Of a DNA stretch of 44,160 nucleotides, positions 10,572 to 19,647 are shown one piece after another. The position numbers were made by a program, and so were the translations under genes. Under the pieces are notes generated by a model that saw only the letters and a list, made by a program, of their open reading frames with translations, made no database searches and had not been told where the DNA came from. Every line of letters starts with the position of its first letter. The first letter of the stretch is position 1. The DNA lies in assembly GCF_900111315.1 (NCBI RefSeq), contig NZ_FOGU01000019.1:1-44160 (forward strand). Reading direction: 5' to 3'. Origin of the DNA: Tranquillimonas rosea. GTDB taxonomy: Bacteria; Pseudomonadota; Alphaproteobacteria; Rhodobacterales; Rhodobacteraceae.

Positions 10572-11144
10572 ATGGCCAGAGAACCCAGGGGCAACCGTCG
10601 CGACCGCGACGAGACACCCGAATTCGCCGATCGCCTCGTGGCGATCAACCGCGTGTCCAAGACCGTCAAGGGTGGTAAGCGCTTCGGCTTTGCCGCGCTC
10701 GTGGTCGTGGGCGACCAGAAGGGCCGTGTCGGCTTCGGCAAGGGCAAGGCCAAAGAGGTCCCCGAGGCCATCCGCAAGGCCACTGAAAGCGCCAAGCGCG
10801 GCATGATCCGCGTCCCGCTCAAGGACGGCCGGACCCTGCATCACGACATCTACGGCCGCCACGGCGCCGGCAAGGTGACGATGCGGACCGCGACGCAGGG
10901 TACCGGCATCATCGCCGGCGGCCCGATGCGTGCCGTGTTCGAGATGCTGGGCGTGCAGGACGTGGTCGCCAAGTCGCTGGGGTCGCAGAACCCCTACAAC
11001 ATGATCCGCGCCACCCTGAACGGCCTGCAGAACGAGAACTCGCCGCGCTCGGTTGCGCAGCGCCGCGGCAAGAAGGTCGCCGACATCCTGCCCAAGCGGG
11101 ACGATGCGCCCAACTCGTCGTCGCAAGTCTCCGAGGAGGCATAA
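10572..11144 (+). CDS. rpsE: 30S ribosomal protein S5
   Basis: Ribosomal protein S5 (190 aa), which acts in accuracy and mRNA unwinding. The motif [18 protein letters not shown]-like sequence (residues about 25-41) and [15 protein letters not shown] are conserved. There is a short charged N-terminal extension and a Ser/Glu-rich C-terminal tail. AAGGAGG lies 6 bases upstream of the ATG; rpmD follows after 3 bases. Confidence 0.97.
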   Translation: MAREPRGNRRDRDETPEFADRLVAINRVSKTVKGGKRFGFAALVVVGDQKGRVGFGKGKAKEVPEAIRKATESAKRGMIRVPLKDGRTLHHDIYGRHGAGKVTMRTATQGTGIIAGGPMRAVFEMLGVQDVVAKSLGSQNPYNMIRATLNGLQNENSPRSVAQRRGKKVADILPKRDDAPNSSSQVSEEA

Positions 11145-11147
11145 GCC

Positions 11148-11336
11148 ATGGCCAAGACCATTGTCGTCAAGCAGATCGGCTCGCCGATCCGCCGCCCCGA
11201 GCGTCAGCGCCGCACGCTGATCGGCCTCGGGCTGAACAAGATGCACAAGACCCGCGAGCTCGAGGACACCCCCTCGGTCCGCGGCATGATCTCGAAGATC
11301 CCGCATCTGGTCGAGATCGTGGAAGAGCGCGGCTGA
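11148..11336 (+). CDS. rpmD: 50S ribosomal protein L30
   Basis: Ribosomal protein L30 (62 aa). [20 protein letters not shown] and [14 protein letters not shown] are the family signature. It is the last gene before a strong terminator. In most bacteria rplO follows at once; here a reverse-strand gene of about 1 kb intervenes. Confidence 0.96.
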   Translation: MAKTIVVKQIGSPIRRPERQRRTLIGLGLNKMHKTRELEDTPSVRGMISKIPHLVEIVEERG

Positions 11337-11361
11337 GCCGACGCTCTCGTCCCGAAGACAG

Positions 11362-11391
11362 AAAAGCCCCGGCCTCGGCCGGGGCTTTTTT
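11362..11391. terminator. Bidirectional terminator after rpmD
   Basis: GCCCCGGC (11366-11373) and GCCGGGGC (11378-11385) form a stem around CTCG, preceded by four A and followed by six T. It is a canonical intrinsic terminator for the + strand rpmD unit, and its A run can serve the convergent minus-strand gene ending at 11409. Confidence 0.92.
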
Positions 11392-11408
11392 CGTTCGGGG
11401 CAGGGCGC

Positions 11409-12416
11409 TCAGATCGACAGGGTGATCTTGCCGAAATGGGCGCCGGATTCCTCGTGGCGGAACGCGTCGGCGATCTGGTCCAGCGGGAAGCTGCGGTCGA
11501 GCACGGGGCGGATGCCCGTCGTCTCCATCGCGCGGACCATGTCGATCTGGTGCGCGCGGCTGCCCACGATCAGGCCCTGCAGCTTCTGCTGCTTGGCCAT
11601 CATCTTGGCCGTCGGCACCTCGCCGGCGCGGCCCGTCAGAACGCCGATCAGCGCCATGTGGCCGCCGATCCGGCAGGCCGAGATCGACTGGTCCAGCGTC
11701 GCCGGCCCGCCGACCTCGACCACGTGATCCACGCCGCGGCCGCCGGTCATCCCGGCGATCGTCTCACCCCACGCTGCATCGCTCTTGTAGTTGACGGTGC
11801 CCGCCGCGCCCATCTCGGTCAGGCGCTTCAGCTTGTCGTCCGAGGACGAGGTCGCGAAGACCCGCGCGCCCATCGCCCGCGCGATCTGGAGCGCGTAGAT
11901 CGACACGCCGCCCGTGCCCAGCACCAGCACGTCGTCGCCGGCCTTCAGGCCGCCATCGACGACAAGCGCCCGCCACGCCGTCAGCCCGGCTGTCGTGATG
12001 GTCGCGGCCTCTTCGTGGGCCCACCCCTCGGGCGCGCGGGTAAAGGCCGTGGCGGGCCGCGTCACGGCCTCTCTGGCATAGCCGTCGATGCCGTCGCCCG
12101 GCGTGCCCTTGAAGTCGGCCACCGGGGCCGGCCCGTCGAGCCATTTCGGAAAGAAGGTCGAGACCACCGAATCGCCCTCGCGGAACTCGGTCACGTCACG
12201 GCCCACCGCCTCGACCACGCCGGCGCCGTCGGACATGGGGATGCGGCCGTCCTCGCTGGGCATCGCGCCCGAGACGACGCCGTAATCGTGAAAGTTCAGT
12301 GAACTCGCCTTCAGCCGCACGGTGATCTCACCGGGGCCAGGCGCGGCCGGCGCGTCCATGTCCACCGCGCCCAACTTGTCCAGCCCACCGGGTTTTTCCA
12401 GCCTGATCGCCTTCAT
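11409..12416 (-). CDS. Zinc-independent MDR family NAD(P)-dependent oxidoreductase
   Basis: A 335-aa medium-chain dehydrogenase/reductase. The N-terminal GroES-like domain (to about residue 125) contains SSLNFHDYGVVSG and PMSDGAGVVEAVG. The Rossmann domain carries the dinucleotide loop VLGTGGVSIYALQIAR near residue 165. The catalytic-zinc Cys and structural four-Cys lobe of classical alcohol dehydrogenases are not evident, which suggests a quinone reductase/enoyl reductase-like member. Substrate unknown. AAAGGG lies 7 bases upstream of the start. It is transcribed against the ribosomal genes and splits rpmD from rplO, so it is probably a later insertion. Confidence 0.9.
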   Translation of the reverse strand: MKAIRLEKPGGLDKLGAVDMDAPAAPGPGEITVRLKASSLNFHDYGVVSGAMPSEDGRIPMSDGAGVVEAVGRDVTEFREGDSVVSTFFPKWLDGPAPVADFKGTPGDGIDGYAREAVTRPATAFTRAPEGWAHEEAATITTAGLTAWRALVVDGGLKAGDDVLVLGTGGVSIYALQIARAMGARVFATSSSDDKLKRLTEMGAAGTVNYKSDAAWGETIAGMTGGRGVDHVVEVGGPATLDQSISACRIGGHMALIGVLTGRAGEVPTAKMMAKQQKLQGLIVGSRAHQIDMVRAMETTGIRPVLDRSFPLDQIADAFRHEESGAHFGKITLSI

Positions 12417-12542
12417 CTGCGTGCCCTTTCATGGTATTTCTCGCCGCGCGGCCCAGGTCCTGCCCCGCCGCGCGAACTGTTCCGGAGCGCCATGTATCCG
12501 CGCCGCGCAGCGCGTCCAGTGCACCCCGCGGCGATCGGCCCC

Positions 12543-12571
12543 TTGATCCGCGCCCGATCGGGGTCTATAGG
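12543..12571 (+). promoter_or_regulatory. Candidate promoter for rplO-secY-adk
   Basis: TTGATC (12543-12548) and TATAGG (12566-12571) with a 17-base spacer, about 100 bases before rplO. A GGCCCGGA-C-TCCGGGCC palindrome (12580-12596) follows at the likely transcript start. A new promoter is expected here because the upstream genes end at a strong terminator and a reverse gene. Confidence 0.6.
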
Positions 12572-12672
12572 CCGCCGGTGGCCCGGACTCCGGGCCCGAC
12601 TCTGTAATTTGCATGCCGTGTCCAGGCCGCTCCCGTCGCTGGGGGCCTGTGTCCGGCCAAAGGAGAAGCGAC

Positions 12673-13146
12673 ATGAAGCTCAACGAACTGCGCGACAATC
12701 CCGGCGCTGTCACCAAGAAGATGCGCGTCGGCCGCGGCCCCGGCTCGGGCAAGGGCAAGACCGCCGGTCGCGGCATCAAGGGCCAGAAGTCCCGTTCGGG
12801 CGTGGCGATCAAGGGGTATGAAGGCGGCCAGATGCCGCTCTACCAGCGCCTGCCGAAGCGCGGCTTCAACAACATCAACCGCAAGTCCTACGCGATCGTG
12901 AACCTGGGCCTGATCCAGAAGTTCATCGACGCCGGCAAGCTGGGCGAAGAGATCACCGAGACCGAGCTGGTCGATTCCGGCCTCGTGCGCCGCAAGAAGG
13001 ACGGCGTTCGCGTGCTCGCCAAGGGCGATCTCACGTCGAAGGTCGCGATCACCGTCTCGGGCGCCTCGAAATCCGCCGTCGAGGCGATCGAGGCCAAGGG
13101 TGGCAGCGTCACCCTGACCAACCCGACCAACGGCGCGGCGTCCTAA
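12673..13146 (+). CDS. rplO: 50S ribosomal protein L15
   Basis: Ribosomal protein L15 (157 aa). The Gly/Lys-rich N-terminal part [20 protein letters not shown] and the central GFEGGQMP-like [17 protein letters not shown] are conserved. The ATG at 12673, with AAAGGAGAAG upstream, gives the family N terminus MKLNELRD; the longer frame from 12613 is not conserved. Confidence 0.97.
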   Translation: MKLNELRDNPGAVTKKMRVGRGPGSGKGKTAGRGIKGQKSRSGVAIKGYEGGQMPLYQRLPKRGFNNINRKSYAIVNLGLIQKFIDAGKLGEEITETELVDSGLVRRKKDGVRVLAKGDLTSKVAITVSGASKSAVEAIEAKGGSVTLTNPTNGAAS

Positions 13147-13148
13147 TA

Positions 13149-13185
13149 TCAGGTTGTGAGCGGCCTCCCCGCCGCTTACACCTGA
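13149..13185 (+). terminator. Hairpin after rplO
   Basis: TCAGG...AGCGGC (13149-13164) pairs with GCCGCT...CCTGA (13171-13185), with one bulge and one wobble pair. TTTT occurs nine bases later. Probable attenuator or partial terminator ahead of secY. Confidence 0.5.
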
Positions 13186-13201
13186 CCCCGAGTTTTCCCT
13201 G

Positions 13202-13238
13202 AACGCCGCGTGATCCGGAAAACGGACAACGCGGCGTT
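13202..13238 (+). terminator. Second hairpin between rplO and secY
   Basis: AACGCCGCGT (13202-13211) pairs perfectly with ACGCGGCGTT (13229-13238) around a 17-base loop, followed by TT. It ends 20 bases before the secY start, which has only a weak ribosome binding site (GAAAGAGA). Confidence 0.5.
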
Positions 13239-13258
13239 TTCATGAAAGAGACCCGCCA

Positions 13259-14610
<1,352 letters not shown>

Positions 14611-14614
<4 letters not shown>

Positions 14615-15258
14615 ATATCATTCTTCTGGGACCGCCCGGCGCGGGCAAGGGAACCCAAGCCCGCCGCCTCGAGGAAACCCGCGGCATGACCCAGCTCTCG
14701 ACCGGGGACATGCTGCGCGAGGCGCGCACCAGCGGCACCGAAATGGGCAAGATCGTCGCCGAGGTGATGGACCGCGGCGACCTCGTGACCGACGAGATCG
14801 TCATCGGCCTGATCGAGGAAAAGCTGGAATCCGGCACCGGCGGCGGCGCCATCTTCGACGGCTTCCCGCGCACGCTGGCCCAGGCCGACGCGCTGGGGAA
14901 CCTGCTCGAGCGGCACGGGCAAAAGCTCGACGCCGTGATCGAGATGCGCGTCGATGACGAGGCGCTTGTCACCCGGATCGCCGGCCGCTCCACCTGTGCC
15001 GAGTGCGGCGAGGTCTACCACGACGTGACCAAGCCGATCCCCGAGGACGGCAAGTGCAGCAATTGCGGCGGCACCGAGTTCAAGCGTCGCGCCGACGACA
15101 ACGAGGAAAGCCTCAAGCAGCGGCTTCTTGAATACTACAAGAAGACCTCGCCACTGACCGGCTACTACCACGCCAAGGGCGATCTGGTGGGCGTCGATGG
15201 GATGGCCGATATCGACGCTGTCGCCGCCGAGATCGACGCCATACTTGACAAACGCTAA
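14611..15258 (+). CDS. adk: Adenylate kinase
   Basis: Adenylate kinase (215 aa), ATP + AMP = 2 ADP. The P loop GPPGAGKG is at residues 7-14 and the AMP-binding DGFPR at 83-87. The long-form LID domain carries a zinc site with Cys129, Cys132, Cys149 and Cys152; E. coli Adk lacks these cysteines. Four-base overlap with secY. Confidence 0.98.
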
Positions 15259-15264
15259 GATTTG

Positions 15265-15291
15265 ATGAGCGCCCCTTGACGTGGCGCTCAT
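15265..15291 (+). terminator. Hairpin after adk
   Basis: ATGAGCGCC (15265-15273) and GGCGCTCAT (15283-15291) pair fully around a 9-base loop, followed by TCCTT. Likely partial terminator. A second stem, GGTCCGG (15332-15338) with CCGGACC (15347-15353), lies further on in the 199-base gap before rpsM. Confidence 0.6.
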
Positions 15292-15457
15292 TCCTTCGTA
15301 ATTGGCGGCTTCTCGCATGAGAATCGTAAGCGGTCCGGGCGTCCGTCCGGACCCGACCACCTGAATTCAGCATCAGCCCGTGGCCTGACCAGCCTCGGGC
15401 TTGGCGTTGTGAAAAAAGGTTCCGGGACTACGGAACCGCAACGAAAGGACAGACGAC

Positions 15458-15826
15458 TTGGCACGTATCGCCGGGGTCAACATCCCCACTGCAAAACGGG
15501 TGCCCATCGCACTCACCTACATCACCGGCATCGGCCCGAGCGCGGCCAAGGACATCTGCGATGCGGTCGGAATCGACCAGGCCCGCCGCATCAACGAGCT
15601 GTCGGACAGCGAAGTGCTGGCGATCCGCGAGCATGTCGATGCGAACTACACGGTCGAGGGCGACCTGCGCCGCGAGACCCAGATGAACATCAAGCGCCTG
15701 ATGGACCTCGGCTGCTACCGCGGCCTGCGCCATCGCCGCAACCTCCCCGTGCGCGGTCAGCGCACGCACACCAACGCGCGGACTCGCAAGGGCCCCGCGA
15801 AGCCGATCGCCGGCAAGAAGAAGTAA
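15458..15826 (+). CDS. rpsM: 30S ribosomal protein S13, TTG start
   Basis: Ribosomal protein S13 (122 aa), a 30S head protein contacting P-site tRNA. The N-terminal [15 protein letters not shown] and the C-terminal [16 protein letters not shown] are conserved. The only start that fits is TTG at 15458, with GAAAGGA ten bases upstream; no in-frame ATG or GTG gives the family N terminus. Confidence 0.96.
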   Translation: MARIAGVNIPTAKRVPIALTYITGIGPSAAKDICDAVGIDQARRINELSDSEVLAIREHVDANYTVEGDLRRETQMNIKRLMDLGCYRGLRHRRNLPVRGQRTHTNARTRKGPAKPIAGKKK

Positions 15827-15841
15827 GGGAGGGCATCAGAT

Positions 15842-16231
15842 ATGGCACGCGACCGTCGCGCACCGAAGAAGAAGGTCTCCAAGAACATCGCCGCTGGCGT
15901 TGCTCACGTGAACTCGTCCTTCAACAATACGAAAATCCTGATCTCCGACGTGCAGGGCAACGCGATCTCTTGGTCGTCCGCCGGCACGATGGGCTTCAAG
16001 GGCTCGCGCAAGTCCACCCCCTATGCCGCGCAGATGGCGGCAGAGGATGCCGGCCGCAAGGCCCAGGAGCATGGCATGCGCACCCTCGAGGTCGAGGTGC
16101 AGGGCCCCGGCTCGGGCCGTGAGAGCGCGCTGCGCGCTCTGGCCGCCGTCGGCTTCAACATCACGTCCATCCGCGACGTGACGCCGATCGCCCACAACGG
16201 CTGCCGCCCGCCCAAGCGCCGCCGCGTCTGA
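15842..16231 (+). CDS. rpsK: 30S ribosomal protein S11
   Basis: Ribosomal protein S11 (129 aa), part of the mRNA exit platform. Conserved segments are [31 protein letters not shown] and the C-terminal [18 protein letters not shown]. It follows rpsM by 15 bases with AGGGAGG upstream. Confidence 0.97.
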   Translation: MARDRRAPKKKVSKNIAAGVAHVNSSFNNTKILISDVQGNAISWSSAGTMGFKGSRKSTPYAAQMAAEDAGRKAQEHGMRTLEVEVQGPGSGRESALRALAAVGFNITSIRDVTPIAHNGCRPPKRRRV

Positions 16232-16247
16232 TCCGGATCCGATCCTA

Positions 16248-16282
16248 CGCACGGGCCGTGGCCACGCGCCATGGCCCGTGCG
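16248..16282 (+). terminator. Long hairpin between rpsK and rpoA
   Basis: A 15-bp stem (16248-16262 with 16268-16282, one G-T pair) around a CACGC loop. No T tract follows. It may fix an mRNA end or slow transcription ahead of rpoA. Confidence 0.5.
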
Positions 16283-16350
16283 CTGTCATTTGAACCTCGG
16301 GTGGCCAACGCTTCGGACATGGGCGCTGGCCTTGGATTGAGGAGACACGC

Positions 16351-17367
16351 ATGATCCACAAGAACTGGCAGGAACTGATCAAGCCGACACAGCTTGACGT
16401 CAAGCCGGGCAACGACCGCTATCGCCAGGCGACCGTCGTTGCAGAGCCGCTCGAGCGCGGCTTCGGCCTGACCCTCGGCAACGCCCTGCGCCGCGTCCTC
16501 ATGAGCTCCCTCCAGGGCGCCGCAATCACCAGCGTCCAGATCGACAACGTCCTGCACGAGTTCTCGTCGGTCGCCGGTGTGCGCGAAGATGTGACGGATA
16601 TCGTCCTGAACCTCAAGGGCGTCTCGATCAAGATGGAGGTCGAGGGGCCGAAGCGCGTCTCGATCTCGGCCAAGGGTCCGCAGGTCGTCACCGCGGGCGA
16701 CATCTCGGAATCGAACGGCATCGAGGTCCTGAACAAGGACCACGTCATCTGCCACCTCGACGACGGCGCCGACCTGTTCATGGAGCTCACCGTGAACACC
16801 GGCAAGGGCTATGTCGCGTCCGACAAGAACCGGCCCGAGGACGCGCCGATCGGCCTGATTCCGATCGACGCGATCTATTCGCCGGTCAAGAAGGTCAGCT
16901 ACGACGTCACGCCGACCCGTGAGGGCCAGGTGCTCGACTATGACAAGTTGACCCTCAAGCTCGAGACCGACGGCTCCGTCAGCCCCGACGATGCCGTGGC
17001 CTATGCCGCGCGCATCATCCAGGACCAGCTGTCGATCTTCGTCAACTTCGACGAGCCGGAATCGGCCTCGCGCGACAGCGACGACGACGGGCTCGAGTTC
17101 AACCCGCTCCTCCTCAAGAAGGTGGACGAGCTGGAACTCTCGGTCCGTTCGGCGAACTGCCTGAAGAACGACAACATCGTCTATATCGGCGACCTGATCC
17201 AGAAGACCGAAGCCGAGATGCTCCGCACCCCGAACTTCGGCCGCAAGTCGCTGAACGAGATCAAGGAAGTGCTCTCGGGCATGGGCCTGCATCTCGGCAT
17301 GGATGTCGAGGAATGGCCGCCGGAGAACATCGAGGATCTGGCCAAGAAGTTCGAGGACCAGTTCTGA
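16351..17367 (+). CDS. rpoA: RNA polymerase alpha subunit
   Basis: RNA polymerase alpha (338 aa). The N-terminal domain has [20 protein letters not shown] near residues 37-56, which drives dimerisation. The C-terminal domain, from about 250, contains [17 protein letters not shown] and [13 protein letters not shown], the UP-element and activator-binding helices. TTGAGGAG lies upstream. Confidence 0.98.
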   Translation: MIHKNWQELIKPTQLDVKPGNDRYRQATVVAEPLERGFGLTLGNALRRVLMSSLQGAAITSVQIDNVLHEFSSVAGVREDVTDIVLNLKGVSIKMEVEGPKRVSISAKGPQVVTAGDISESNGIEVLNKDHVICHLDDGADLFMELTVNTGKGYVASDKNRPEDAPIGLIPIDAIYSPVKKVSYDVTPTREGQVLDYDKLTLKLETDGSVSPDDAVAYAARIIQDQLSIFVNFDEPESASRDSDDDGLEFNPLLLKKVDELELSVRSANCLKNDNIVYIGDLIQKTEAEMLRTPNFGRKSLNEIKEVLSGMGLHLGMDVEEWPPENIEDLAKKFEDQF

Positions 17368-17388
17368 GAACATTCTGTATGCCGGGTT

Positions 17389-17416
17389 GTGCACGTGTTG
17401 TGCACGCCCGGTGCAC
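17389..17416. repeat. Three GTGCAC palindromes between rpoA and rplQ
   Basis: GTGCAC occurs at 17389-17394, 17400-17405 and 17411-17416, each start 11 bases from the last. CCGGG (17382-17386) and CCCGG (17407-17411) also form an inverted repeat around them. Regular spacing close to one helical turn suggests a possible protein-binding array; function unknown. Confidence 0.5.
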
Positions 17417-17502
17417 AGTCTGTGACGGGCAACAAGGCCCCAAGGAGAGCCGGTGACACGCATCGCCGGCCGGACAAAGCAAAACGCGATAGGAGATAGA
17501 AA

Positions 17503-17919
17503 ATGCGTCACGGACAAGGCTACCGCCGTCTCAACCGCACCCACGAGCACCGCAAGGCGCTGTGGGCGAACATGGCCGGCTCGCTGATCGAGCACGAGCA
17601 GATCAAGACCACCCTGCCCAAGGCGAAGGAACTTCGCCGGGTGGTCGAAAAGCTCGTAACCCTCGCAAAACGCGGCGATCTTCACGCCCGCCGCCAGGCC
17701 GCCGCGCAGCTCAAGCAGGACGCGCACGTCGCTAAGCTGTTCGAGGTGATCGGCCCCCGCTACGCCGAGCGTCAGGGCGGTTACATCCGCGTCCTGAAGG
17801 CCGGCTTCCGCTATGGCGACATGGCGCCCATGGCTATCATCGAGTTCGTCGACCGCGATCCCGAAGCCAAGGGCAAGGCCGACCGCGAGCGGCTCGAAGC
17901 CGAAGAGGCCGAAGACTGA
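17503..17919 (+). CDS. rplQ: 50S ribosomal protein L17
   Basis: Ribosomal protein L17 (138 aa). The N-terminal [20 protein letters not shown] and the segment [20 protein letters not shown] are conserved, and the C-terminal Glu/Lys-rich tail is typical of alphaproteobacteria. ATAGGAGAT precedes the start. Last gene of the ribosomal cluster. Confidence 0.97.
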   Translation: MRHGQGYRRLNRTHEHRKALWANMAGSLIEHEQIKTTLPKAKELRRVVEKLVTLAKRGDLHARRQAAAQLKQDAHVAKLFEVIGPRYAERQGGYIRVLKAGFRYGDMAPMAIIEFVDRDPEAKGKADRERLEAEEAED

Positions 17920-17926
17920 CATTCCC

Positions 17927-17953
17927 GCCGCACGCGTGTCCCACGCGTGCGGC
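17927..17953 (+). terminator. Terminator hairpin after rplQ
   Basis: GCCGCACGCGTG (17927-17938) and CACGCGTGCGGC (17942-17953) pair perfectly around TCC, eight bases after the stop. It has no direct T tract but is the strongest stem at the end of the cluster. Confidence 0.7.
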
Positions 17954-18025
17954 CACCCGTCGCGAAGTTGCCTCGTGACTTGGTTTTTTGTTGATTAGTT
18001 CTCCTGTGCCGCGCAATTAGAGTGC

Positions 18026-18637
18026 ATGTTCGAACGCTCTGAATTCGACCACGAGTTGCGTAAGCTCGACGCTCATGCCGAAGCCGGCTATTTCGTGGGC
18101 CTGCACATCCGGTTCACATCGCCGCTTCTGGCGTTCCAGACCTATAACGAGGCCTGGGCCAAGCATTACAACGACAATGGCTATGTTCTGCGGGACCCGA
18201 TGACGGCGTGGTCGTTCAGCACGACCGGCTCGACGCGGTGGAGCAACAAGCGCATTCCGGACCCTTTTCGCATTTTCGACCAGGCGGCGAGATTCGGGCT
18301 AAAATATGGCGCGACCATTTCGCATGGGCCGATTTCGTCGCGGAGTGTGGCAAGCGTCGCCCGTAGCGATCGCGAACTCACGGATGCCGAAATCGAGGAT
18401 TGCACGGAAATACTGCATCGGCTCCACGAGATGAGCGAACCGGGCCGAAGACTCACGGCAGCTCAACGGGATGCGCTGAAATGCATCGCAGACGGACACC
18501 GCCACGCCGCGGCTGCCGCAAAGCTCAATATTTCCGAAAGCGCTCTTAAATTGCGGCTTTCGGCCGCCCGTGAACGCCTGCTCGCGCGGACCACTGCGGA
18601 GGCCGTTCAAAGGGCCAAGGATCTGAAACTGCTGTAA
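18026..18637 (+). CDS. LuxR-type quorum-sensing regulator (first copy)
   Basis: A 203-aa LuxR-family transcription factor. The N-terminal autoinducer-binding domain (about 15-135) keeps Trp44, Tyr48, Asp57, Pro58 and Trp72, which align with TraR Trp57, Tyr61, Asp70, Pro71 and Trp85. The C-terminal helix-turn-helix spans about 142-200. Gln147 stands at the position of the family's near-invariant Glu178; Leu151 and Gly157 are kept. It precedes the luxI-type gene in the same direction, the classic R-I layout, so it probably senses that AHL. The ribosome binding site is weak (AGAG). It is a clear paralogue of the regulator at 19648. Confidence 0.92.
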   Translation: MFERSEFDHELRKLDAHAEAGYFVGLHIRFTSPLLAFQTYNEAWAKHYNDNGYVLRDPMTAWSFSTTGSTRWSNKRIPDPFRIFDQAARFGLKYGATISHGPISSRSVASVARSDRELTDAEIEDCTEILHRLHEMSEPGRRLTAAQRDALKCIADGHRHAAAAAKLNISESALKLRLSAARERLLARTTAEAVQRAKDLKLL

Positions 18638-18669
18638 TAGTCATGTGCTCTGCCACAATTTCGCCCTTA

Positions 18670-18704
18670 GATAGTCACCAGGGGGAACATCCCCGGTTGC
18701 TATC
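18670..18704 (+). promoter_or_regulatory. Long dyad upstream of luxI-type gene
   Basis: GATAG-TC-ACC-A-GGGG pairs with CCCC-GGT-TG-CTATC around GAACAT. A TAGATA -10-like box (18668-18673) overlaps its left edge, and the ribosome binding site AGGAGA follows directly. It could be an operator for a LuxR-type regulator or an mRNA hairpin that controls synthase translation. Confidence 0.55.
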
Positions 18705-18718
18705 TCAGGAGAAAAAAG

Positions 18719-19309
18719 ATGCAGACCACCACTCTGTCGTTCGCGAATATCCACGCTCACGGTGAGCTTTTTGCCAACATGATGCGCGCCCGGCGTCAAT
18801 TGTTCATTGAACAGAACAAATGGGACCTGCCGGAAGCATTGGGCATGGAATTTGACCAATACGACACGCCTGCGAGCCGTTGGGTCGTCGTGCATGACGA
18901 ACTCGGGCAGGTTCTGGCCGGAAATCGCCTGACTCCGACAACCGCGAAATGCGGAATCTATTCCTACATGATTCGCGACGCACAGCGGGGGCTGCTCGAG
19001 ACGATTCCGTCGAACCTGCTCCACGACGAGGCCCCGGTCGGTGAGACGATCTGGGAAAGCTCGCGCCTGTTCGTGAGCCAGGAAGTCCCGGTGCACCTGC
19101 GGCGCCCGATCTACGCCAAGCTGGTGTTCGAGCTTGGCAGCGCGGTCCGGAAACTCGGCGCGACCCAATGTCTCACGCTGCTGAACGCGAACTGGCCGCT
19201 GTGGGCCAAGCGGGTCGGGATCGACATGTCCGAAATGGGCCCTGTCATGGAAATCGACGGAATAAACAATCAGGTGGTGGGCATGAACTTCACCTCGACC
19301 ATGCACTGA
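18719..19309 (+). CDS. Acyl-homoserine-lactone synthase (LuxI type)
   Basis: A 196-aa LuxI-family enzyme that makes an N-acyl-homoserine lactone from S-adenosylmethionine and an acyl carrier. The conserved set is present: Arg25, Phe29, Trp35, Glu44, Asp46, Asp49, Arg70, Glu113 and Arg116 (in MEFDQYDT, NRLTPTT and WESSRLF). Acyl chain length cannot be told from sequence alone. TCAGGAGA upstream is a good ribosome binding site. It lies between two LuxR-type regulators and faces a small opposite-strand gene. Confidence 0.94.
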   Translation: MQTTTLSFANIHAHGELFANMMRARRQLFIEQNKWDLPEALGMEFDQYDTPASRWVVVHDELGQVLAGNRLTPTTAKCGIYSYMIRDAQRGLLETIPSNLLHDEAPVGETIWESSRLFVSQEVPVHLRRPIYAKLVFELGSAVRKLGATQCLTLLNANWPLWAKRVGIDMSEMGPVMEIDGINNQVVGMNFTSTMH

Positions 19310-19326
19310 ACAATCGTTGCCGCTGG

Positions 19327-19351
19327 GAGGGCCGGTTCTGCTCCGGCCCTC
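19327..19351. terminator. Hairpin between luxI-type gene and convergent small gene
   Basis: GAGGGCCGG (19327-19335) and CCGGCCCTC (19343-19351) pair perfectly around a 7-base loop. It lies in the 47-base gap between convergent stop codons and can serve both strands, although T runs are missing. Confidence 0.6.
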
Positions 19352-19356
19352 TCGGG

Positions 19357-19545
19357 TCAGTTCGCGCGCCCGGACCTGGTGGCCATGCTCCGTTTGAGCT
19401 CGAGCGAGTTCAGTAGGTCCTGGTACCGTCGGTTCTGATCGTCCTCACTGCGGGTGCGCACATCGAAGACGGCCAGGACGTGCTCCAGGTCGCCCTCGGC
19501 GATGTCGTCGATATCGACGATCGATTTACATTCATGCTTTTTCAT
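19357..19545 (-). CDS. Small hypothetical protein in the quorum-sensing locus
   Basis: A 62-aa unrecognised protein. The ATG at 19545 has GGAAGG 7 bases upstream on its own strand. The N-terminal half is acidic (IVDIDDIAEGDLEHVL) and the C-terminal half is Arg/Asn-rich, with probable helices and no membrane segment or signal peptide. It converges on the luxI-type gene and diverges from the second luxR-type gene. A quorum-sensing modulator (antiactivator-like) is possible by position only; I see no match to TraM or similar. The frame stays open further upstream, but without a comparable ribosome binding site. Confidence 0.65.
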   Translation of the reverse strand: MKKHECKSIVDIDDIAEGDLEHVLAVFDVRTRSEDDQNRRYQDLLNSLELKRSMATRSGRAN

Positions 19546-19580
19546 GGACACACCTTCCACGGACGAGTGCATCGTGTAGC

Positions 19581-19609
19581 TTGACGCGCCGGCAGCAGTG
19601 TAATGTAAG
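19581..19609 (+). promoter_or_regulatory. Candidate promoter of the second luxR-type gene
   Basis: TTGACG (19581-19586) and TGTAAG (19604-19609) with a 17-base spacer, 38 bases before the gene start. The divergent small gene begins 36 bases to the left, so regulators bound here could affect both. Confidence 0.5.
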
Positions 19610-19647
19610 GCGCGGCCTTGGACCGACGCAAGTTCGGAGCGTCTCAA

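Noticed and set aside
16021-17922. 633-codon minus-strand frame opposite rpsK-rpoA-rplQ
   Set aside because: Antisense shadow. The + strand genes are certain.
18640-18720. A canonical 20-bp lux box with the ACCTG...CAGGT pattern
   Set aside because: No such sequence found upstream of the luxI-type gene. Only the longer GATAG/CTATC dyad is present, so it was reported as a generic dyad.
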